Source: Natribaculum breve
Lineage (GTDB): Archaea > Halobacteriota > Halobacteria > Halobacteriales > Natrialbaceae
DNA length: 64,000 nucleotides
NCBI RefSeq assembly: GCF_023008585.1
Contig: NZ_CP095390.1
Coordinates: 558,001-622,000, forward strand
Direction: 5' to 3'
This document shows, one piece after another, positions 45,961 through 55,254 of this stretch. The position numbers and the translations under genes are program-made. Position 1 is the stretch's first letter. Each line of letters begins with the position of its first letter. Under the pieces are notes generated by a model. That model did no database searches and had not been told where the DNA came from. It worked only from the letters and a program-made list of their open reading frames with translations.

Positions 45961-48910
45961 TGTTCTGAATCAGGTAGTCCCGGATGGCGTCAACGAACCC
46001 GTCGTTCTCCTGAATCAGATAACTGAGGTCGTGTTCAACTACAAGCACGTCCAGCAAGATACGCTCGATTTCAGCGATGGTCTGCTGGTTGGTCTTCCAG
46101 CCCGTGTATCCTCGGTCAACTCGGTCACGGAACTGTGAGACTATTTCCTCTGCTACTGCCTCCGCTTGCTCCTCTGACTCGATCGCGTCTGCTGTCTCCT
46201 CGGTGAGATGGGTATAGATAGCGAACTCGGTATCATCCATCCCCTGCTCCTCGGCTTCCTCCTCGACTTCCAGAATCCTCTTCTCAACTGACTTTAGAGC
46301 GTCAACTGCCTCGGGGTCGCTAATCTCGTTACCCTGCCACCGTTCGACAATGTCCGTTACACGCTCACTCAGGCGCTTGTACCGAGGGTTCTGGTTCTCT
46401 CGAGGATGAAGGTGTTCCCGAGTTGCGTGGGCGATCTGTGATGCCTTCACACCGGGATTATCGAGTCCTTCGACGTCATCGAGGTATTCTTCCCCAAGCT
46501 TGTAAGTCGGGAAGTCGCGCTTGATTTCCGTGATTTCGACGTTGTTACTGATAATGTCGCGGGTCTTCTCTCGCATGTCCTCCTCGGGGTCATCCTCTCC
46601 CGACGTGGTGCGCTTGAATGCGACGTGAATCCGGCTCAACCACTTGTAATCCTGATCGATGCCCTCGCTCACGAGCCGACCATCCGGCGCGACGGCCTCG
46701 TAGAGGTTCTGGAGCCGACGGAAACCCTGCTTGAACTCACGCCTCTCGGGATGGGTACTGACTCGGTTGACGGCCTCGTAGGTCGCCTCTTGGGTGTCGG
46801 TCTTCGGAACCCCATCGAAGATGTTCATCACCGACTCGAGCTGGTCAACGAGATCGTCGAACAGCTCGTCTTTGTCTCGAGCGGCGTAGGCTTTCGTCTC
46901 AGCATCGTAGTCCAATGCCTCGTCGATGTTCTCGAACACGCCTTGGAAATCCACGATCTCCCCGTTCTCCTTCCCCTCAGCGGGTCGGTTCGTCCGGGCA
47001 ATGGCTTGCATGAGGTTGTGGTTCTTCAGGTTCCGATCGAGATACATCGTCTTTAGAATTGGGGCGTCAAAGCCCGTCAGGAGCATGTTGTGTACCACGA
47101 GAAGTTTCGGCTCGTCTTCCTCTTTGAACTCCTTGATGATACTATCACGCTCCTCCGAATCCGTGTGGAACTGCCGAATCAGTTCGGGGTCATCATTGGT
47201 CGCAGTGTAGAGAACTTCCACTTCACCTTCGCTACGCCGCTCGATGAGACGTTCCCCGTACATAGCCGCTGACTGCCGACTCGGAGTGACGACCATTCCT
47301 TTCCAGCCATTGGGTGCAACGTGTTCGTCGTAGTGGTGGTTAATCTCATCGACGACACGATCAACCCGTGGCTCGATCTCCGCGAGCGTCGTCGCGTTCA
47401 CGTTGTCGCGGATGAACTCGAGTTTTTCCTCGGTGGTCATCCCACGGAAACTCTCCTCGAACTCCTCGTCCAACCCGGCCTCATCGATCTCCCACTCCAT
47501 CTCGTGGCGGAGCGTGAAGTACACAGGGAGAATCAAGCTGTCCTCGATGCCTTGCTTCACTGAGTAGCGATGCAGGTAGTCTTCACCCTCGGGGGAGAAT
47601 TCACGGAACGTGTTCCGGTCTTCGTGGCGTTCCCCCTCCCGAACAGGCGTCCCGGTGAACCCGAAGTGATAGCAGTCGGGTAAGGCCGCATCGAGGCGGT
47701 TTCCGAGATCGGCTTCCATGAAGCGATGGGCCTCGTCGGACATGACGATCACCTCGTCGTTGCCCTGCACGTCCGGCTCTACGTCTTGGAACTTCTGGAT
47801 GGTCGTTAGAACCAGCTGGCTCTGCCCCCGCTCGATGAGTTCTTGTAGGTGGCCGATACTCTTGGCTTCCGTCCATTGTTCCAGCGAGAGGTTCGCCAGT
47901 TGGTCGCGCATCTGGCTGTTGAGCTTGTCCGTATCGACGATGATGAACACCTGTGGGTTTCGGGCTACGTCGCGCTTTAGCAGGTTCTCGGCGGCGTAGA
48001 GCATCGTGAAGGACTTGCCCGACCCTTGGGTGTGCCAGATGAGACCGCGCTTGTGTTCGCCCCGACGAACGCGCTCGAGGATTCGCTTCACCGCGTAGTA
48101 CTGCATGTAGCGCGGGACGATCTTCGCATCACCGCCAGCTCGTCGCTCGTAGAAGACGAAGTTCTTCACCAGATCGAGAAGCGTGCGGGGATTGCAAAGT
48201 GCCTTGACCGCCTGTCTCATCTCGTTATCGTCCTCGAACTTCGCAGGAGCGTCGTTCCACGGTTCGTAGAACTCTCGAGGTGCGCCGATCGCGCCATAGC
48301 GGAGTTCCATTGTGTCAGCGGCGACGTTGAACAGGCCGGGAACGAACAGCCGAGGTACGTCGTCCTGGTACTCCAGTAGATCACTGACGGCATCATGCCA
48401 GTCGTTGTCCTGTGCCCGGCTCTTGAGTTCCATCGTCACTACTGGAATCCCGTTAACGAACAGGGACACGTCGGGGCGGATAGTCGTCTCGCGGGAGACA
48501 GAGAACTGATTGACCGCGTGGAAGCGATTGTTCTCGGGATTCTCGTAGTCGATCAGGTCAACGTAGATCGTCTCGGTCGTCCCGTCGTCGCGTTGGACGG
48601 AGAAGGTCTTACCCTTGGTGAGCAGTTGGTGGAAGGCCCGATTGCCGTCCATGAGGTTCTCCGCATCGAGGTCGCGCTTCAGCGAGGAGATGAACTTCTC
48701 GACGTTGTCCTCGGTGACGGCGTCGTTGAGTGCGACGACCTGCTCGGCAAGGAGATTCCAGTAGATGACTTCGTGGCTGTCGCGCTCGTAGGCGTCATCG
48801 AGAGCGTTTGCACCACGGTCGCCGTCCAGTCCGTGGACTTCCCATCCGACGCTGTCGAGCCATGAGAGAAGCGAACGCTCAACGCCGTACTCCGATGGGA
48901 TTGTGGCCAT
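45953..48910 (-). CDS. hsdR: Type I restriction endonuclease subunit R
   Basis: A 985-residue restriction and translocation subunit. The N-terminal nuclease (PD-ExK type) has RPDVSLFVNGIPVVTMELKS (residues about 155-175). The SF2 motor has Walker A HTQGSGKSFTML and the DEAH-type motif MSDEAHRFME. Motif VI region is MQAIARTNRPAEGKENG. The C-terminal part resembles the HsdR helical domain that contacts M and S. All key motifs are intact. Overlaps neighbours on both sides in a tight operon. Confidence 0.95.
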   Translation of the reverse strand: MATIPSEYGVERSLLSWLDSVGWEVHGLDGDRGANALDDAYERDSHEVIYWNLLAEQVVALNDAVTEDNVEKFISSLKRDLDAENLMDGNRAFHQLLTKGKTFSVQRDDGTTETIYVDLIDYENPENNRFHAVNQFSVSRETTIRPDVSLFVNGIPVVTMELKSRAQDNDWHDAVSDLLEYQDDVPRLFVPGLFNVAADTMELRYGAIGAPREFYEPWNDAPAKFEDDNEMRQAVKALCNPRTLLDLVKNFVFYERRAGGDAKIVPRYMQYYAVKRILERVRRGEHKRGLIWHTQGSGKSFTMLYAAENLLKRDVARNPQVFIIVDTDKLNSQMRDQLANLSLEQWTEAKSIGHLQELIERGQSQLVLTTIQKFQDVEPDVQGNDEVIVMSDEAHRFMEADLGNRLDAALPDCYHFGFTGTPVREGERHEDRNTFREFSPEGEDYLHRYSVKQGIEDSLILPVYFTLRHEMEWEIDEAGLDEEFEESFRGMTTEEKLEFIRDNVNATTLAEIEPRVDRVVDEINHHYDEHVAPNGWKGMVVTPSRQSAAMYGERLIERRSEGEVEVLYTATNDDPELIRQFHTDSEERDSIIKEFKEEDEPKLLVVHNMLLTGFDAPILKTMYLDRNLKNHNLMQAIARTNRPAEGKENGEIVDFQGVFENIDEALDYDAETKAYAARDKDELFDDLVDQLESVMNIFDGVPKTDTQEATYEAVNRVSTHPERREFKQGFRRLQNLYEAVAPDGRLVSEGIDQDYKWLSRIHVAFKRTTSGEDDPEEDMREKTRDIISNNVEITEIKRDFPTYKLGEEYLDDVEGLDNPGVKASQIAHATREHLHPRENQNPRYKRLSERVTDIVERWQGNEISDPEAVDALKSVEKRILEVEEEAEEQGMDDTEFAIYTHLTEETADAIESEEQAEAVAEEIVSQFRDRVDRGYTGWKTNQQTIAEIERILLDVLVVEHDLSYLIQENDGFVDAIRDYLIQNNG

Positions 48911-49245
48911 TAGAATCCCCTCGTAGCCGCTTCATATTTCGCTGTCCAATAGGACAGACCGATGACAACGTACACAATTACAGTCAGAATCGCTTTCATC
49001 GGTCTATCGAGCGCCCACGCTACTACTGGTAACATCGCGTTCACGAACTCCAACAGAAAGACACCTATTGTGGTTGCTAATTCTGAATTTGAGCCGGAGT
49101 ATAATGGCGGAAGGATATTGAGGTAGGCAAGCAGGATGTTGACGAGAAAAGCGACAGATGAGCCGGTGGAATACATCCGCTTCCACTGCCTTGGCCCGGC
49201 GAGAAGATTGCCTTTCGCATAGTTCAGACCTTGATCACTAACCAT
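48910..49245 (-). CDS. Small membrane protein embedded in the type I R-M operon
   Basis: A 111-residue protein with about three membrane segments (SVAFLVNILLAYLNILPPLYSG, TIGVFLLEFVNAMLPVVAWAL, AILTVIVYVVIGLSYWTAKY). No family is recognised. It overlaps hsdS by 8 nt at its start and shares one base with hsdR at its end (TAATG), so it is fully integrated into the operon. A membrane protein in this position is not part of the classical HsdRMS set and may be an accessory that localises the complex or acts on its own. Confidence 0.75.
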   Translation of the reverse strand: MVSDQGLNYAKGNLLAGPRQWKRMYSTGSSVAFLVNILLAYLNILPPLYSGSNSELATTIGVFLLEFVNAMLPVVAWALDRPMKAILTVIVYVVIGLSYWTAKYEAATRGF

Positions 49246-50590
49246 GCTGTGTGATTTCCTCGGGAACCTCTATGTTAGTGTCGGTTGTTCGGACTGTTCC
49301 CGAGAGGAGGTCTTGTATGAGGCCCTGCTTGAGGCGCTGAAGTTGAGACTTGTATCTCAGATCGGCGTCGATAGTCTTGCCTACATCATCCAGTTGTTCG
49401 GCTATTGTTCGCTGTTCACCAATTGGAGGAATGGGTATTTCAAGAGATGCTATTTGTCCTTGGAATAAATTCGGCTGAGCGCTTTGAGTCTGGTAGCCCT
49501 TGATTTGCTTCTGGACACCGCTTGATTGAAGGACTTTCTCTCCATAACTTGGCAGAATCGTATCGTCAAATTTCACAAGTGCAGCACTTCTAACTAATGC
49601 GAACTCAAGTTCTTCCGGAACTTCGCATACTCGGCCAACGGTTCCTGAACAAGAAATCAGAATATCTCCCGGTTGAGGATTACATTTCTCTATCAGCCGC
49701 TTATATTCGGATTCTGGAACATAATCAACATTTGATAGGTCAAGGTAGCTGTTTCGAACGTTCCGTGCCGAAAGCAATAGATAGCCATCTTCAGATCGGT
49801 CGGGTGTTAAATGTGCTCCATCTGTGATCTGTGTCGAAACATCACCTACTGGTTTCACCTCCCAATGTTCCGGGATTTCAGTATCAACAGCTGATAGACG
49901 GACGTTTTTAGTTGATTGTGAACCTATTCCCGTGAACAGATCTTGCATTAATCCAGTCCGTATCCTCTTTCGTTGTTCGATAATCTCCTCTGTTTTCTGA
50001 ATCGATCGATCTATATTATGAAGTACAGTGGCGATTTTGCGCTGTTCTTCGAGAGGAGGGAGGGCAATATCCAGTTCGCGGCGGAACACGCTGAATGGCA
50101 CACGCTGGCGTCCAGTTGAGCCTCGCATTCGTGAAACAGCATAGTCGTGTACTGGATGGGATTTACTCAGATAGTACAGATACCATGGATTGAGTCGATC
50201 AAGATGCGGTGAGAGTACTGCATACTCTGTCGAGCCGATACCAACCTGAGTGTCCATTTCAGGGACGAGGGCGGCTTTACCGTTCTCAGTACAGGGTGTT
50301 ATCCGGGCAAAAAGCGTGTCCCCTTCTGTGAAGGTCTTCCCGCTGTAATCGGTGGCGTCCCGCTCACCGAAGTATTTCGGCCATGGGAGTTCGGTATCGA
50401 GCGCGTCCATTTCGATATACGTATTCGGCGTTTCGTCAGGTTTCGGGTTGGGATTTACATCATAGACCTCCGAACCCTCGACCAGTTCCCAACCCTCTGG
50501 AATTTTGCCCCAGAATCTGCTTTTGGGCAACTTTGTTTCGGCTTGTTCTTCATCGCCTGCAAATTCATCTAGAGTTGCCTCCTCACTCAT
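49238..50590 (-). CDS. hsdS: Type I restriction-modification specificity subunit S
   Basis: A 450-residue specificity subunit. Two target-recognition domains are visible, each followed by a conserved helix: SRFWGKIPEGWELVEGSEV with PLPPLEEQRKIATVLHNIDRSIQKTEEI, and TEIPEHWEVKPVGDVSTQI with PIPPIGEQRTIAEQLDDVGKTID. The IPP-x2-EQ pattern is typical. The recognition sequence will be bipartite but cannot be read from the protein. Overlaps hsdM by 8 nt. Confidence 0.94.
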   Translation of the reverse strand: MSEEATLDEFAGDEEQAETKLPKSRFWGKIPEGWELVEGSEVYDVNPNPKPDETPNTYIEMDALDTELPWPKYFGERDATDYSGKTFTEGDTLFARITPCTENGKAALVPEMDTQVGIGSTEYAVLSPHLDRLNPWYLYYLSKSHPVHDYAVSRMRGSTGRQRVPFSVFRRELDIALPPLEEQRKIATVLHNIDRSIQKTEEIIEQRKRIRTGLMQDLFTGIGSQSTKNVRLSAVDTEIPEHWEVKPVGDVSTQITDGAHLTPDRSEDGYLLLSARNVRNSYLDLSNVDYVPESEYKRLIEKCNPQPGDILISCSGTVGRVCEVPEELEFALVRSAALVKFDDTILPSYGEKVLQSSGVQKQIKGYQTQSAQPNLFQGQIASLEIPIPPIGEQRTIAEQLDDVGKTIDADLRYKSQLQRLKQGLIQDLLSGTVRTTDTNIEVPEEITQHG

Positions 50591-52085
50591 AGTTCAGCCC
50601 CTCCATGTGCTGGTTCATCCGGGACTCGATCTCGTCACGCTCGGCCTGCAACTCACGCAACTTCGCCAACTCCTCCTCTACGTCAATATCCTCCTCTGGT
50701 TCGGTCGTATCGACGTACAGCGCGATATTCAGGTTGTAATCGTTCTCTCGAATCTCGTCCAGTGACACCGTCCGACTTACGCGCTCCTCAGTCGTCCACC
50801 CCCGGAAGTTCTCGACGATGTGATCGAGGCCGTTCTCTGTGAGTTCGTTCTGGTTCGACAACTCCTCGTAGAACGCTTCGTCGGCGGCGTGAATGAACTG
50901 CACCTCGTTCTCACGTTCCTCGGGCTTGTCGGTGTTCAGCACGAGAACGGCGGAGGGAATCGAGTTGTTCTGGAACAGGTTCTCGGGGAGGCCGACGATA
51001 GCTTCGACCATGTCGTTCTCCAGCATCGGCTTCCGATAGCGTTGCTCGTGCTTGCGGAACAGCACACCGTGGGGAATAACGATAGCCGCCTTCCCTCCAG
51101 CGCCGTCCTGATCTGGACGCTTCAACTGCTTCGCCATGTGCATGATGAAGGCATAGTCACCCCGATCGGCACGCGGGAGTTTTTCGTGCCAGTCGAAGCG
51201 GCCATACGGGTCGTCCTGTAGCCCGTCCTTGTCCCAATCAGCGGAGAACGGGAAATTCGCCAGCACACGGTCGAAGCGCGTGAGTTCGTTGTTCTCCTCG
51301 TCAGTGAACTGTGGATTTGAAAGGGAATCCTCACGTCGTATCTCCCCATCGAGGCCGTGGATGGAGAGATTCATCTTCGCAATCGCGGCAATGTCGGGGT
51401 TGATCTCCTGACCGGTGAATTTCAGTTTCGAGGGGTCGCCACCCTGTTCCTCGCGGTAGTACCGAGCGGCCTCAATGAGCATCCCACCAGAGCCAGCAGA
51501 TGGGTCGTGGAACGTCATCCCGTCCTCGAACTCGTCCACAAGTCGGACGCAAAGCTCAACGATGTGTGGTGGCGTGAAGAACTGCCCACCGGACTTGCCT
51601 TCTTCCTCCGCGAAGTGGCGAACCAAGTCCATGTAGGCCTCACCGAGCATGTCCGGGGGGACACTGTCGCGGTCGAGATCATAGGTCTCGAGGTGTTCGA
51701 TCAGCCGCCCGAGTCGATCATCATCGAGGGCGTCTGCATCGATGTAGTCAGCACGGAAGACGCCCTGTAGTTCGGGATTCTCCTCAACGAGCGCGTCAAA
51801 TGCTTCGTTCAGAGCTTGGTCAACGTTGTCGCTGACTGCGCGGAGATCGTCCCACAGGTAGCCCTCGGGAACAACGGGAATGTCGTAGAGGTTCTCTCGC
51901 CGGGCGAAGTCTTCACCGTATTCCTCGAGATTCTGTTGATACTGCACCTCGAACTCGTCGGAGATCGACTTGTAATAGACGAGCGGCAGGATGTATTCCT
52001 TGTAGTCGGTCGGGTCAACTGCGTCACGAATTATGTCGGCGCATTTGAATAGATGAGATTCCAGCTCGTCCAAGGAAATTGGCAT
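50583..52085 (-). CDS. hsdM: Type I restriction-modification N6-adenine methyltransferase subunit M
   Basis: A 500-residue modification subunit. The SAM site is FHDPSAGSGGMLIEA (motif I) with FTGQEINPDIAAIAKMNL (motif II region). The catalytic motif IV reads NFPF in RVLANFPFSADWD instead of the standard NPPF/Y. The start ATG at 52085 (MPISLDELES) matches the N-terminal domain of the family; the 8 residues upstream are not needed. It is the first gene of the operon; 440 bp of non-coding sequence precede it. Confidence 0.94.
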   Translation of the reverse strand: MPISLDELESHLFKCADIIRDAVDPTDYKEYILPLVYYKSISDEFEVQYQQNLEEYGEDFARRENLYDIPVVPEGYLWDDLRAVSDNVDQALNEAFDALVEENPELQGVFRADYIDADALDDDRLGRLIEHLETYDLDRDSVPPDMLGEAYMDLVRHFAEEEGKSGGQFFTPPHIVELCVRLVDEFEDGMTFHDPSAGSGGMLIEAARYYREEQGGDPSKLKFTGQEINPDIAAIAKMNLSIHGLDGEIRREDSLSNPQFTDEENNELTRFDRVLANFPFSADWDKDGLQDDPYGRFDWHEKLPRADRGDYAFIMHMAKQLKRPDQDGAGGKAAIVIPHGVLFRKHEQRYRKPMLENDMVEAIVGLPENLFQNNSIPSAVLVLNTDKPEERENEVQFIHAADEAFYEELSNQNELTENGLDHIVENFRGWTTEERVSRTVSLDEIRENDYNLNIALYVDTTEPEEDIDVEEELAKLRELQAERDEIESRMNQHMEGLNYE

Positions 52086-52525
52086 ACGCGGAGTGTGCCA
52101 TCCCACCAATATATCTCCTGTGGTGAGCCTCGAGAGAGACTGAATCGTGTTCTACTGCATCGAGGGAGAGGTGCCCTCCAACGACACTCTTGGCCAAACT
52201 ACCACTCACGATCGGCCTCGTATGCTTGCTATCCTCGTCGTATTCACCTGCCGTCTATCTCCGAGGCCGGTTAGTGTGTTTTACCGCATCGAGGCGGTAT
52301 ACTAAAACCAGCTCACTTTCCGAGGGTACACCGTAGTAGATCACTCTCACGAGTTTTACCGCATCGAGGCGTTTTCTCTCCTCGAGCCTTACTATCGGGG
52401 AGCCACTTCGGGGAACTCTCTGGTGAGCTACCAACTTCGTGTCGCCACTCTCGGGGTAACTCTCCCCGTGTATTTCAGGGGTATCCACCCTAATGTAATG
52501 CTAAGGGGTTTATATACCACCCCTC
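52086..52525. other. Upstream region of the R-M operon with dispersed motifs
   Basis: Contains three strong copies of the dispersed motif at 52150-52165 (TTCTACTGCATCGAGG), 52279-52294 and 52354-52369 (both TTTTACCGCATCGAGG). At 52504-52524 a dyad (AGGGGT, ACCCCT) surrounds a TATA-like TTATATACC that could act as a promoter on either strand. If it serves hsdM, the leader would be about 400 nt and would include all three copies. Confidence 0.55.
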
Positions 52526-53341
52526 TCAGGGGGTCACTCGGGACGATGGGATTCCCCGAGGTTTCACAGGTCGAAGGTCAACTCCCTCGCCGACAGAACG
52601 ATCTCCTCGGTGGGACACCCCTTCGGGTTTCCTCGAGAACTTCTGCTCGAGCCGTCGGTAGACACGGTTGATGCGGTTAGGATGGAGGTCAAGCTCGAAG
52701 GCGACTTGCTGGAAGGTCACATCTTTCGACCCACAGTTGGGGTGTACCTTCCGCTCTTTCGCATACGGTGTAGAGTCGTCGTTGTGGACGACATAGGCAC
52801 AGACACAGTACACGAGGAGTTCGAGTCTCATACCGAATTTCTCGCCATCCACGTTCGTCGCCCTCGCTTTCGCTTCATCGAGTTGGAGGTCATTGAGATT
52901 CAGCATCCCGCCGATAATCTCCACAAGGTCTTCCCGAAGCGTGTGCGTGTGGTATTCGCTGTTTTCCCACTTCGGCCCATTCTTTTCTCCCCGATTAATT
53001 TCCCCGAGCATCCTGAAGTATGATTCCTTATCGAGCTTCAGGTAGTCCGCTGTCCACCGTTCCTCTCGAACATCCGCATGGTAGAAGGTCGTCGCCCAAT
53101 TCGTGTCGCACTTCGTGAGTTCATTGTAGGCTTCCGCATCGATGCGGAGTTCTGCTTTCGTATCACTCTCGTCCTTGTTGGACAGTTTCTTCCCGAAGCC
53201 TTGTTCGGCGATTTCAGGGAAAACCTCGAGAGTTGAGGAGTATGGGTCGGCGGAGACCATTCCTTGTTCGATCTCCGGGTCGAAGTAGCTGTACCGTTCG
53301 GGCTGTGAGTCGGGGTCGAAGTCGTCGTATTCCACAGGCAT
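52526..53341 (-). CDS. Element protein of unknown function with a possible HTH
   Basis: A 271-residue protein. The N-terminal 170 residues are acidic with no recognised fold. Residues about 205-240 (KDVTFQQVAFELDLHPNRINRVYRRLEQKF) look like a helix-turn-helix with a recognition helix, so DNA binding is plausible. The last 30 residues are basic and low in order. It lies 6 bp downstream of the zinc-ribbon gene and forms a two-gene unit with it. A plausible candidate for a regulator or for recognition of the dispersed motif; both are inference. Confidence 0.68.
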   Translation of the reverse strand: MPVEYDDFDPDSQPERYSYFDPEIEQGMVSADPYSSTLEVFPEIAEQGFGKKLSNKDESDTKAELRIDAEAYNELTKCDTNWATTFYHADVREERWTADYLKLDKESYFRMLGEINRGEKNGPKWENSEYHTHTLREDLVEIIGGMLNLNDLQLDEAKARATNVDGEKFGMRLELLVYCVCAYVVHNDDSTPYAKERKVHPNCGSKDVTFQQVAFELDLHPNRINRVYRRLEQKFSRKPEGVSHRGDRSVGEGVDLRPVKPRGIPSSRVTP

Positions 53342-53347
53342 TTGTCC

Positions 53348-53566
53348 TCACCGGAGTACACCCTCATCGCTCAGATCGGTCTTCCCTCGGTCAAGCCATG
53401 CTTCGTAGTCCTCTGCACAGAGTACGCAGAAGCGGTAGTTGAACGTGTGGCCGCCCGGCGGGTGTAGCGCAGACTGATTCGTGTGTTCAATTTCGACGTG
53501 GGCGTTGTCGGTGTCGAATCGGTTCCCGCACCGCTCGCAGTATGCGTAGTTCTGATTTCGTAGCAT
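53348..53566 (-). CDS. Small zinc-ribbon protein
   Basis: A 72-residue protein with two CxxC knuckles, YCERCGNRF (near residues 9-15) and FCVLCAEDY (near residues 46-52), spaced about 35 residues apart, forming a probable zinc ribbon. Sequence between includes HVEIEHTNQSALHPPGGHTFNYR. The ATG at 53566 (MLRNQNY) places the first knuckle close to the N terminus. Next gene downstream at 6 bp is the HTH-like protein. Confidence 0.72.
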   Translation of the reverse strand: MLRNQNYAYCERCGNRFDTDNAHVEIEHTNQSALHPPGGHTFNYRFCVLCAEDYEAWLDRGKTDLSDEGVLR

Positions 53567-54141
53567 TGTTCCACCGAAGGCGAAAATGAGCATAGCAGTT
53601 ACTCGAAAACCGAGAACTCCCGTAGAAACGCCTTCACTCTAATAGACAACACATACTTATTTAATAATATCTATTTCGGATAGACATGGTTGGAAAATCT
53701 ACAAAAGTATAGCTTATTCTGCCAACTTGAGTTTCTGCCACTCAGGACACCAATTGTCTCTCCAGAACGCAAAAATCCCCGCTGGCGTCCAGAGGGGACA
53801 CCAACGGGGTGGAGCTTACGTGAACCGACGCATCGAGGGGCGGAAAGTACAACGGCAGACTTGGCCGCGCTACAGCTCACGATCTGCTTCAGCGGCGGCA
53901 TCTTCGTGCTTGTCTCTCTCTTCGCTACTCCGTCATACTCACCGAGTGTTTCACTGCATCGAGGTGTTTGGTACTTCGTCGTCTAACTGTCGGTGGGTTA
54001 CTCGAGGTGTCCTACCGAGTGTGACTCGAAGTTGTAACCAACCCTCGATGCGTTGAACCACGGTGTGCGTTACTCCGAAATTCAACCTCGATGCGTTCAG
54101 TCGTCCGTGGGCTTTTGCTCTGTGATGATGAACATCAGCAT
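53567..54141. other. Gene-free region with four motif copies and a hairpin
   Basis: About 575 bp. Dispersed-motif copies are at 53823-53838 (weak upstream half), 53949-53964 (TTTCACTGCATCGAGG), 54043-54058 (inverted) and 54086-54101 (inverted). A strong hairpin is at 53777-53809. No ORF is convincing. Confidence 0.5.
53777..53809 (-). terminator. Hairpin plus U-run on the minus strand
   Basis: Arms of 14 nt (53777-53790 and 53796-53809) with a 5-nt loop. On the minus strand every position pairs, with two G-U wobbles; on the plus strand those two positions are C-A mismatches. On the minus strand the stem is followed by ATTTTTGCG. Both facts point to a minus-strand transcript that ends here. 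No minus-strand gene precedes it within the gap, so an untranslated RNA is possible. Confidence 0.5.
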
Positions 54142-55119
54142 ATGACGTTCACCATGACGTGGCACAATCTTCTCGATAACGCCGAGGAACTCCCCTCTGA
54201 TGCCACGCTTCTCACCCCGTTATCACGAAAACCGTTCCGTATCACAGACGTTCAAGAACATCGCATCCTCATCGAGTATCGAGATGACGATGGAACAGCT
54301 CCACTCCAACGGGAACAATTCGAGACACTACACGAACGGGTACAGGACAGTTATGGGGCCTTCGACCTCAATCGACTCCCACCAGATGCTGAACCCTATG
54401 CAACTGTCCTGAGTCTTCACCCGCGATTCGAGATCGATGACCGCGAGGGAACGCTAACGGAAAGTGAGACGCCGACGAGTTCTCCGTTGGTTGCCGCTCA
54501 CGAAGTGGAGCGCGATGAAGAAGATCGAGAAGAACCAGATATATCCGTCTATGCTGACGCGCTCTTGCTCATCGATGCACTCGAACGGCACGACCCAACC
54601 CATCTTGAAGGGATGGAAACACCCGCACTGGTGAATCTCTATACGCTTCTTTCAGATGTGCAGCGAAATGCGAATGATCTCCGGCAGAACGTTCGGAGTG
54701 TTCTTCTGGACAGACTTCACCACGACCAGCCTATCCACGGAAAGTACGGGTCGGTTCAACGGACAGTACGTCGAAATCGAACGCTCAAGGATGATGACGA
54801 AGTGCTTCGGGCGCTCGAAGACGAGGGTATTGATCGCGAGCGGGTGACGAGTGTAGACGCCAACAAAGTAGATGATGCGCTTGAAGTAACGGAACTCTCC
54901 GAGACAGACGTGTACGAGATCGAGGAGAGTGAGTACGTGCGAAAGGCAGAGGTGGATGAAGAAACCAAAGAAACGCGGCTTCAAGGGCTAAAAGACCAGC
55001 TGGCCGCCACCGACGAGGATACCGAAGAATTACAGGCGGAGATCGAAGAACTTGAACAACGGATTGACAATCTCACAAGTTTCGACACGGGGCAGTCATT
55101 CCGTAGTGGTGAATCATAA
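54142..55119 (+). CDS. Element protein of unknown function, coiled-coil C terminus
   Basis: A 325-residue acidic protein. The first part (residues about 5-60) has an FRITDVQEHRILIEYRDDDG strand pattern. The middle holds LLLIDALERHDPTHLEGMETPALVNLYTLLSDVQRNANDLRQNV, helical. A block GKYGSVQRTVRRNRTLKDDDEVLRALEDEGIDRERVTSVDANKVDDAL resembles proteins found in viruses and mobile elements. The C terminus is a coiled coil (ETRLQGLKDQLAATDEDTEELQAEIEELEQRID). No catalytic motif. I chose the ATG at 54142. Confidence 0.7.
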   Translation: MTFTMTWHNLLDNAEELPSDATLLTPLSRKPFRITDVQEHRILIEYRDDDGTAPLQREQFETLHERVQDSYGAFDLNRLPPDAEPYATVLSLHPRFEIDDREGTLTESETPTSSPLVAAHEVERDEEDREEPDISVYADALLLIDALERHDPTHLEGMETPALVNLYTLLSDVQRNANDLRQNVRSVLLDRLHHDQPIHGKYGSVQRTVRRNRTLKDDDEVLRALEDEGIDRERVTSVDANKVDDALEVTELSETDVYEIEESEYVRKAEVDEETKETRLQGLKDQLAATDEDTEELQAEIEELEQRIDNLTSFDTGQSFRSGES

Positions 55120-55254
55120 TCCCTCAGAGTTCGAGTAGAAAATCGTCTTTACAGACCGAGTCTTTCGTTAGCGCTTGAACGAACGTAGATTTCTGTTACC
55201 AGTGGTTGATATATTGTGCAGAAGATATATGTCTGCACCAACAGAGCCACACAT

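Noticed and set aside
52150..52369. CRISPR array in the region upstream of hsdM
   Set aside because: Three repeats of only 16 bp with spacings of about 129 and 75 bp, other copies in both orientations elsewhere in the element, and no cas genes.
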